64,000 bases of DNA from the NCBI RefSeq assembly GCF_050113635.1, contig NZ_JBNJLT010000002.1:186001-250000 (forward strand), read 5' to 3'. The DNA is from Marinimicrobium sp050113635 (lineage in GTDB: Bacteria; Pseudomonadota; Gammaproteobacteria; Pseudomonadales; Cellvibrionaceae). This document shows, one piece after another, positions 58,167 through 64,000 of this stretch. Position 1 is the stretch's first letter. Every line of letters starts with the position of its first letter. The notes beneath the pieces are model-generated. The model did no database searches, was not told the DNA's origin, and saw only the letters and a list, made by a program, of their open reading frames with translations. The translations under genes and the position numbers were made by a program.

Positions 58167-59918
58167 ATGACCACCGATTTCCTGTCACTGCCCGAACTCG
58201 AAAGTAAACTGCGAGCATTGCTCGGTTTTCTTTATCCACAATCTGACCCGGACTCACTCGCCCAACAATGCCTGGAAGCGATTGGGGATCGATTGAATAA
58301 AGCGATTGTGCCCCCAGAGCAGTTGTGGTCAGAGCAGGACTGCCTGCTCATCACTTACGGCAACTCGATTCGCACTCACCAGCAAAAACCGCTCGATACT
58401 CTGGAGCAGTTCCTGCACGACCATTTGCAAAACACCTTCAGCGCCGTTCACGTGCTGCCCTTCTTCCCCTACAGCTCGGATGACGGTTTTGCGGTCGTGG
58501 ACTACACCAAGGTGGATGCCGAACTGGGTGAGTGGGAAGACATTGAAGCCCTGGCCGGGGACTTCAAGCTAATGGGCGATCTTGTCATCAACCACGTCTC
58601 CAGCCACAGTGGATGGTTCCGTAACTACCAGTATGGGAAAGACCCGGGACGGGACTACTTTGTGGAAGCCACGCCGCACTATGATCTTTCCATGGTCGTG
58701 CGTCCGCGTACCAGCCCTTTATTGCGAGCGGTGGAAACCAGCGAAGGGATTAAGCATGTGTGGTGTACGTTCAGCCACGATCAAATTGATGTCGACTTCC
58801 GCAACCCACAGGTTCTGCTGGAATACCTGAAGATTATCGGCCTTTACCTGGATCACGGCATTCAATGGTTGCGCCTGGATGCGGTCGCTTTTTTGTGGAA
58901 AGAAATCGGAACCTCCTGCATTCACCTACCGCAGACCCACGAGGTCGTTAAACTGATCCGTTTGCTGATGGAGTATAAAAACGCTCACGCCATTTTGATC
59001 AGCGAAACCAATGTGCCGAACCGTGAGAACCTGACGTACTTCGGCAATAGCAACGAAGCGCACATGATTTACAACTTCAGCTTTCCACCGCTGGTGATTC
59101 ATGCGCTGCTTTCCGGTGACGGGCAATATCTGAAAAGCTGGCTGATGAGCATGCCGCCCTCGCCCATGGGTTGTGCGTATTTGAACTTTACCGCATCGCA
59201 CGACGGTATTGGTTTGCGACCGGCGGAAGGCCTCTTGTCGGACGACGAACTGACCCAGTTTTTAAGCACACTGCAATCGTTCGGCGGGCGCATTTCCAGT
59301 CGCACCGACCAGGCCGGTAACAGCAAACCCTACGAGGCCAATATCAGCCTGTTTGATGCGTTTAAAGGCACTTATAAAGGCACGGACCGCTGGCAGGAAG
59401 CGCGCTTGCTATGCTCGCAGAGCATTATGTTGGCGCTTGAGGGAATCCCGGCGTTTTACATCCACACGCTGTTCGCCACGCCCAACGATCTGGACAAACT
59501 GGAAGCCACTCAGCACAACCGTTCCATTAACCGCAAGAACTGGCAATTGAGTGAACTGGAAAGTTTGCTGGCAGATCCGGAAACCGCCCAGCACCGCGTT
59601 TTCAATGAGTTAACCCGGTTGATTGGCCTGCGTCGCGCGCAGCCAGCGTTCCATCCCAACGCCACTCAGTTTACGCTGCATTTGCAACCCGAAGTGTTTG
59701 GGTTCTGGCGACAGAGCCTGCGCCGCACGCAAAGTATTTTTTGTCTCAACAACCTGAGCGACCGCCCTCAGGAGGTGAGCCTGACCAGCATCAACCTGAT
59801 CAGCACGGAAAACTGGCGCGACCTGATCAGCGGGGAATCGGTGAAGGATTTGTACGGCACGTTGACACTCGCACCTTACCAGTGCGTGTGGCTGACAAAC
59901 TACGAGAAGAAGGTGTAG
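58167..59918 (+). CDS. GH13 subfamily 18 sugar phosphorylase (probable glucosylglycerate or glucosylglycerol phosphorylase)
   Basis: Cytoplasmic retaining phosphorylase of 583 residues with the sucrose-phosphorylase-type (beta/alpha)8 barrel. HVLPFFPYSSDDGFAVVDY, the nucleophile D238 in WLRLDAVAF, acid/base E280 in ILISETNVPNREN and transition-state D346 in FTASHDGIGLRP are all present. GH13_18 enzymes include sucrose, sucrose-6-phosphate, glucosylglycerol and glucosylglycerate phosphorylases (E. coli YcjM). The convergent neighbours make and use glucosylglycerate, so release of glucose 1-phosphate from that solute is the best guess; glucosylglycerol is the main alternative. Confidence 0.85.
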   Translation: MTTDFLSLPELESKLRALLGFLYPQSDPDSLAQQCLEAIGDRLNKAIVPPEQLWSEQDCLLITYGNSIRTHQQKPLDTLEQFLHDHLQNTFSAVHVLPFFPYSSDDGFAVVDYTKVDAELGEWEDIEALAGDFKLMGDLVINHVSSHSGWFRNYQYGKDPGRDYFVEATPHYDLSMVVRPRTSPLLRAVETSEGIKHVWCTFSHDQIDVDFRNPQVLLEYLKIIGLYLDHGIQWLRLDAVAFLWKEIGTSCIHLPQTHEVVKLIRLLMEYKNAHAILISETNVPNRENLTYFGNSNEAHMIYNFSFPPLVIHALLSGDGQYLKSWLMSMPPSPMGCAYLNFTASHDGIGLRPAEGLLSDDELTQFLSTLQSFGGRISSRTDQAGNSKPYEANISLFDAFKGTYKGTDRWQEARLLCSQSIMLALEGIPAFYIHTLFATPNDLDKLEATQHNRSINRKNWQLSELESLLADPETAQHRVFNELTRLIGLRRAQPAFHPNATQFTLHLQPEVFGFWRQSLRRTQSIFCLNNLSDRPQEVSLTSINLISTENWRDLISGESVKDLYGTLTLAPYQCVWLTNYEKKV

Positions 59919-59978
59919 AAGAGGATGTAGTGGTTGAGCGGCGGATAAGCACAGGCACCTCCGCCGCCGATCGCTCTA

Positions 59979-61190
59979 TTACTCGCGATCCTGTTCCACT
60001 GCGTCGATCAGTCGCTCGTACACGTCCGGCACAGCGGAGAGCACCCGTGACCAATTGGACATAAAGGGACGTTCGGTCGGATCGTTCAAGAACTGTTCAC
60101 CAGCGCGCATGATGCACTTGGTAAACAACTCCACCGTACTCTCCTCCCGGTTGCGATCCAGTGACATGCCGTTGATTACGGCATCGTTGTGGTACCGATC
60201 CACTAGGTCCAACGCCAGGCGGTAGTAGCTCGCTTTTATTGTCCGGAACGCCTCGGGCGTAAAGACGGTGCCTTTAATGGCAAGCTTGCGAAACAGCGAC
60301 TTGGAAATATCCGTGCTCATTTTGGACAGACCGCCCTCCGGGTTGTCCTGGGACAGGTCCTGGTGCTTGTGATCGTACGCATCGGCAATGTCCACCTGAC
60401 AAACACGCTCATCCGAATAACGCCGGTTCACCTCGGACAGCACACCGATTTCCAGGCCCCAGTCGCTGGGAATGCGGATGGAACTCACCACGTCCATGAT
60501 CATGGAAAACTCTCCCGCCAGCGGATAGCGGAAGCTGTCGATGAAGTCCAGATAATCGTCGTGACCAAAGACTTTTTCCAGAGCGCGGACCAGCGGGGAG
60601 ACCAGCAGTCGGCTGACCCGGCCGTTGAGTTTTCCCTCGGCCGCCCGGTAGTAATACCCTTTGCAAAACGCGTAATTAAACGTGGGATGGACCACGGGAT
60701 AAAACAGCTTGGCCACGATATCGCGTTTGTACGTCAGAATGTCGCAATCATGTAACGCCACCGCACGAGCCCGACCCGATGCCAGCGCATACCCGAGGCA
60801 GTACCAGACGTTGCGTCCCTTCCCCAGCTCCGTGGGCGCCAAGCCATATTCGGCCAACATTTTGTCGATGGATTTAAGGCGTGGGCCATCGTTCCACAAA
60901 ATATGGTGGCGCTGCGGAAGGCGGGAGAAAAACTGCTTGGCGTGTTCAAACTCCGCCTCTGTCGCACGATCCAGGCCGATTATAATTTCATCCAGGTACG
61001 TTACCTGACTGAGTTCCTGGATAATATTCTCCAAGGCAGGCCCTTCCAACTCGGAATACAAACAGGGCAGCACCAGGCACATGGGCTTTTTATCTTTCCA
61101 TTCGTTCAGCTCGGCTTCCATCTGTTCCAGGGGGCGGTTACCAAGATTGTGCAGAGTGGCAATGCGACCGTTCTGAAAAAAATCACTCAT
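59979..61190 (-). CDS. gpgS: Glucosyl-3-phosphoglycerate synthase (GT81, GpgS)
   Basis: Transfers glucose from an NDP-glucose to 3-phosphoglycerate, the first step of glucosylglycerate synthesis. The 403-residue GT-A glycosyltransferase has LVLPCLYSELEGPALENII, the donor/metal site HDCDI (DCD 148-150), YPLAGEFSMIMDVVSSIRIPSDWGLEIGVLSEV and DAYDHKHQDLS, typical of the proteobacterial GpgS group. Third gene of a minus-strand operon, 46 bases after the phosphatase gene. Its end faces the phosphorylase gene across 60 bases. Confidence 0.9.
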   Translation of the reverse strand: MSDFFQNGRIATLHNLGNRPLEQMEAELNEWKDKKPMCLVLPCLYSELEGPALENIIQELSQVTYLDEIIIGLDRATEAEFEHAKQFFSRLPQRHHILWNDGPRLKSIDKMLAEYGLAPTELGKGRNVWYCLGYALASGRARAVALHDCDILTYKRDIVAKLFYPVVHPTFNYAFCKGYYYRAAEGKLNGRVSRLLVSPLVRALEKVFGHDDYLDFIDSFRYPLAGEFSMIMDVVSSIRIPSDWGLEIGVLSEVNRRYSDERVCQVDIADAYDHKHQDLSQDNPEGGLSKMSTDISKSLFRKLAIKGTVFTPEAFRTIKASYYRLALDLVDRYHNDAVINGMSLDRNREESTVELFTKCIMRAGEQFLNDPTERPFMSNWSRVLSAVPDVYERLIDAVEQDRE

Positions 61191-61236
61191 GGTGCAATCC
61201 TCGTTCGAGTTATGACTGTGGCAAATGCCCGGCGCC

Positions 61237-62058
61237 TCAGGCGCGGTCGATCAGGGTCAAAACGACATGATTCCAACCTTGAGCGCCCTCTTTTGGTGCA
61301 ATCAATGCCTTTTTTAGGGCATCGTCCTGCAAATGTGTCCCATCGCTGTGCGGGATGATCGCAGGTGCTTCAACCTGCTTCAGCATATCCAGGTCATTGG
61401 GGCTGTCTCCGAGCGCAATGGACCAGGGGGGTACGCCAAAGTGGTGCGCATAACGATTCTGCAAGTACTGTACCGCATCACCTTTGTCGCACTGGCCCAT
61501 CACATGATAAAAGCGGCCACCTTTCACCACTCGCAGGCGGTACGCCGCCAACGCCTCGGCAAACTTTTCCAGCGCTTCGGGGGAATCCCGCCATATGATG
61601 GGCTCGGAGGCCTTGCGATCACTGGCCAAGGCCGCCGCCTCCTCGCTCAACCCCGTATGACGCGCAATATCTTCCACGGTCATCCAGGCAAAACCGGTGA
61701 ACAGGTAGTCTGGCTTCATGTCATTCAGCGCCGCCAGAATCTGCTCCCGGGGCAGGCCGCGATAATCGTAGTAATAACCCTCAAACACAGCGCGTTCGTC
61801 CGCCTCCACCCCCAGCGGCCCTAGCCAGGCCTCCGGGATCAAAATCAGGCTGCCGTTCTCGCAGACCAGCGGGTCCGTATTCCCAAGCGCTTGGCGCAAG
61901 GGCAGCATCTCACTGTCGGTTTTGCTCGATACCAGAATCAGGGGAATATTCCGCGCTTTTAACGCCTTCAACGCCGGCTTGGCCGCCGACCAGTCGTAAT
62001 CGTGATGATTCAGCAACGTGCCGTCGAGATCGGTAAACACCAGTGTGGGCTTGTTCAT
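61237..62058 (-). CDS. gpgP: Glucosyl-3-phosphoglycerate phosphatase (mannosyl-3-phosphoglycerate phosphatase family)
   Basis: HAD-superfamily hydrolase of 273 residues, second step of glucosylglycerate synthesis. VFTDLDGTLLNHHDYDW holds nucleophile D10 and acid D12. LVSSKTDSEMLPLRQAL and CENGSLILIPEAW are MPGP-family motifs, and ALGDSPNDLDMLKQVE is the metal-binding end. Next to gpgS it most likely acts on the glucosyl compound. Four-base overlap with the glycerate kinase gene. Confidence 0.9.
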   Translation of the reverse strand: MNKPTLVFTDLDGTLLNHHDYDWSAAKPALKALKARNIPLILVSSKTDSEMLPLRQALGNTDPLVCENGSLILIPEAWLGPLGVEADERAVFEGYYYDYRGLPREQILAALNDMKPDYLFTGFAWMTVEDIARHTGLSEEAAALASDRKASEPIIWRDSPEALEKFAEALAAYRLRVVKGGRFYHVMGQCDKGDAVQYLQNRYAHHFGVPPWSIALGDSPNDLDMLKQVEAPAIIPHSDGTHLQDDALKKALIAPKEGAQGWNHVVLTLIDRA

Positions 62059-63032
62059 AACGCTGTTCCTCGGGAAGGGATGACCCGCTCGATACGATGC
62101 GCGGGATTCAGCTCAAAGACCAGATCCGCCCGGTGGGGCATCTCTTCCAGAATCCACCGGGTAAGACGTTCATAATGACTGATAAACTGTTTCAGTTCGT
62201 CCTCCGACATCAACCCCGGCGCTGTGCGGCCCTCTTGCGCGACACGGCGTGCCAGGGCCGCCTCCTGTTCGGCGCGCCACTGATAGACCTGCTCAAAGGA
62301 AGGCGCGCGCAATAACACGAGATGATCCAGCCCATCAAACAAACGTTGATAGTCCTGCAACCGGTCATTCACATAGCGCCGCCAATGGCCCTCCGGATCA
62401 CGATCACGCTCCAGCGCATTGACCGGTTCGGACAAGGCCCCGTGTTCTTGTGGCCTGGCCCCCACACACCACCCTTCGAGAATAATGAGGTGTGGTTTTC
62501 CCTGCCACGCGGGCCAATCCTGAGGGGGAAGACGATCATCCCGCGCCTTGTCAAAGCGCGGTATGGCAACGGTTGTGGTCGGGTCGGCACGAAGCAGTTC
62601 ATCCATGACTCTCAGACCCAGCACCAAGTCATGAGTGCCGGGCACGCCCCGGGTAGCCAGTAATGGATGTACCGTCTTTGCCAGTGTTTGCCGCTCATGG
62701 CGGGTCAGGTAAAGATCATCGATGGACAGACGACAGACGCGAAAGCCCTGTCGTTCCAACAAGTGGGCAATCACTTCAGCCGCCGTCGACTTGCCCGTGC
62801 CCTGAGCGCCGTTAATTCCCAGTGACAGCGGCTGCGACCGGGACGACACCGTGTGCGCCAACCGCTCGACCAGAGGCCGATACACCTGCATTAAATGGCC
62901 GGTGATCTCCGGCGCCAATCCCAGATCGTCGGATAACGGAAGGAGATCAGCAGGTAGCGACGACTCAGTGACGCCCCAGTGCTTTAGTAAAGCAGGGGGC
63001 CACAAGTGCCCCACAGATGGTGATTCAGACAT
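62055..63032 (-). CDS. D-glycerate kinase (GLYK/YggC-like P-loop kinase)
   Basis: 325-residue P-loop kinase: Walker A GINGAQGTGKSTAAEVI (~72-88), RLSIDDLYLTRHERQTLAKTVHPLLATRGVPGTHDL, and LIILEGWCVGARPQ. This matches the D-glycerate 3-kinase family of plants and its bacterial relatives. Glycerate released by the phosphorylase could be returned to glycolysis by this enzyme. ATG 63032 has GGGAG nine bases upstream; TTG 63062 is an alternative. First gene of the gpg operon. Confidence 0.85.
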   Translation of the reverse strand: MSESPSVGHLWPPALLKHWGVTESSLPADLLPLSDDLGLAPEITGHLMQVYRPLVERLAHTVSSRSQPLSLGINGAQGTGKSTAAEVIAHLLERQGFRVCRLSIDDLYLTRHERQTLAKTVHPLLATRGVPGTHDLVLGLRVMDELLRADPTTTVAIPRFDKARDDRLPPQDWPAWQGKPHLIILEGWCVGARPQEHGALSEPVNALERDRDPEGHWRRYVNDRLQDYQRLFDGLDHLVLLRAPSFEQVYQWRAEQEAALARRVAQEGRTAPGLMSEDELKQFISHYERLTRWILEEMPHRADLVFELNPAHRIERVIPSRGTAL

Positions 63033-63107
63033 AGCGGCGACTCCCTGAAACCTTTCGCTCAACAGTACAGCTTAGCAGTGCAGGAACCGGGCCATGATGA
63101 ATTTACC

Positions 63108-63157
63108 TTGACGGATTCCTGCATTTACAGTAATTTCAGTAATTACTGAAGTTACTG
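63108..63157 (+). promoter_or_regulatory. Promoter and 30-bp palindromic operator of the GbsR-type regulator
   Basis: TTGACG (63108-63113), 17 bases, TAATTT (63131-63136) form a sigma70 promoter. The interval 63128-63157 is a near-perfect palindrome with one mismatched base pair, built from CAGTAA/TTACTG units in both orientations. It covers the -10 and the start site and ends 12 bases before the regulator ATG. This fits autorepression and could also affect the divergent glycerate kinase operon. Confidence 0.8.
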
Positions 63158-63169
63158 GAGAACGCGCTC

Positions 63170-63715
63170 ATGAGCAGCACGCTCACCCCCATGATCCAAT
63201 CCTGCGTACTACACTTTGGTGAGATGGGCAGTCGTTGGGGTATCAATCGAACCGTCGGGCAGATGTATGCCCTGCTGGTGCTCAGCGAAGCCCCGCTGTG
63301 CGCCGATCAAATGTCCCAGGCTCTGGGTTTTTCCCGTTCTAACATCAGTATGGGCCTTAAGGAGCTGCAATCCTGGGAACTGATTCGCATCAAGCACATT
63401 CCCGGAGAGCGGAAGGAGTTCTACACCGCACCTGACGATATCTGGGAAATTGCCAAGATTCTGATTGAGCAACGGCGCAAGCGGGAAATGGACCCAACCC
63501 TGACCACACTGCGCAGTTTACTGCTGGAACAACCCGCCAATCAGGAGGAGGAATTTGCGCAACACCGCATGCGGGAAATGCACGAACTCATTGAAATGCT
63601 GACCCAGTGGACGACCGAAATTCAACGCCTGAACCGCAGCAACCTCAAAGGACTCCTGAAGCTCGGCGGTAGCCTGGGCAAGGTTCTGGATATGAAAGAC
63701 CGCTTACTGAAATAA
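63170..63715 (+). CDS. GbsR/MarR-family transcriptional regulator
   Basis: 181-residue winged-helix regulator. The GbsR-type core FGEMGSRWGINRTVGQMYALLVLSEAPLCADQMSQALGFSRSNISMGLKEL contains the helix-turn-helix (~38-65), then a wing (IRIKHIPGERKEFYTAPDDIWEIA) and a C-terminal helical dimerisation region. Bacillus GbsR responds to choline. Proteobacterial homologues frequently precede cyd/cio oxidase genes, as here (14 bases). A palindromic operator overlaps its promoter. Confidence 0.9.
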   Translation: MSSTLTPMIQSCVLHFGEMGSRWGINRTVGQMYALLVLSEAPLCADQMSQALGFSRSNISMGLKELQSWELIRIKHIPGERKEFYTAPDDIWEIAKILIEQRRKREMDPTLTTLRSLLLEQPANQEEEFAQHRMREMHELIEMLTQWTTEIQRLNRSNLKGLLKLGGSLGKVLDMKDRLLK

Positions 63716-63729
63716 GAGGCCCTCTAAGA

Positions 63730-64000
63730 TGGAAACGTTATTGCTATCGCGCATCCAGTTCGCCGCGAATATCAGTTTTCATATTTTATTTCCCACCATC
63801 ACCATCGCACTGGCGTGGTTCCTGTTTTATTTCAAGGTGCAATACAACCGCACCAACGACGACGTGTGGATGCGCGCCTACCGCTTCTGGGTCAAAGTGT
63901 TTGCATTGAGTTTCGCCCTGGGCGTGGTCAGCGGTATCACCATGTCGTTTCAGTTCGGCACCAACTGGCCCGGCTTTATGGCGACCGTCGGCAATATTGC
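63730..64000 (+). CDS. cydA: Cytochrome bd-type ubiquinol oxidase subunit I (CydA/CioA), 5' part
   Basis: The first 90 codons are in the window. METLLLSRIQFAANISFHILFPTITIALAW includes the heme b595 ligand His context of subunit I, and FALSFALGVVSGITMSFQFGTNWPGF is the family signature. HILFPTITIALAWFLFYF is nearer the cyanide-insensitive (Cio) branch by eye. AAGAGGCC precedes the ATG. It continues past the right edge. Confidence 0.95.

Noticed and set aside
57980..58174. 64-codon minus-strand frame after gntT
   Set aside because: No ribosome-binding site, no family resemblance and no promoter; the gap of 181 bases between gntT and the phosphorylase is treated as non-coding.

Overview
The window is chromosomal DNA from a gammaproteobacterium with a fairly GC-rich genome. 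The gene families (dcw cluster with mraZ, LpoA-YraN-DiaA-YraP block, RegBA, type IV pili, Mrp antiporter, Lys/Ala-rich H1-like protein) fit a marine or salt-adapted member of the Cellvibrionales/Pseudomonadales group. This placement is inferred from gene content and protein similarity remembered by eye, not from a search. No tRNA, CRISPR array, insertion sequence or prophage was seen.

1-11.1 kb, minus strand: the division and cell wall (dcw) cluster, mraZ-rsmH-ftsL-ftsI-murE-murF-mraY-murD-ftsW-murG (murG runs off the left edge). Genes mostly overlap by 1-8 bases. A strong sigma70 promoter and a 10-bp-phased array of GTGG boxes (candidate MraZ operator) precede mraZ. 11.35-11.72 kb holds RNase P RNA. 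11.8-16.3 kb: rsmI divergent from lpoA-yraN-diaA-BON lipoprotein. 16.3-20.2 kb: lemA, M48 protease, an aminotransferase.

20.3-36.8 kb: orphan exbD, SOS-box dinB, histone-H1-like protein, a PilZ/cNMP signalling patch, a chalcone-isomerase-like/TonB fusion convergent with prfC, a 7TMR-DISM histidine kinase, a PepSY-PhoP-like-PhoQ-like operon behind a near-canonical PhoP-type promoter and divergent from a second PepSY-like gene, then a RegB/RegA redox two-component pair downstream of a MATE pump.

36.8-44.4 kb has a more accessory flavour: hipBA with inverted-repeat operators, rimI and a HolD-like gene, cysQ, a sugar acetyltransferase, a truncated EAL-domain remnant, two membrane proteins of unknown role, and pilA behind a sigma54 promoter. 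44.4-48.9 kb: pilB-pilC-pilD-coaE; most of pilC has a base composition unlike its neighbours.

49.2-64 kb looks like a salt/osmotic block: a six-gene Mrp Na+/H+ antiporter operon (mrpA with fused B domain, C, D, E, F, G), rpsT, a MaoP/DUF413 protein, gntK-gntT, then a compact glucosylglycerate module. A GH13_18 phosphorylase on the plus strand converges with glycerate kinase, glucosyl-3-phosphoglycerate phosphatase and glucosyl-3-phosphoglycerate synthase on the minus strand. Together they could make, store and re-use this compatible solute. A GbsR/MarR regulator with a 30-bp palindrome over its own promoter separates this module from cydA/cioA (cut by the right edge).
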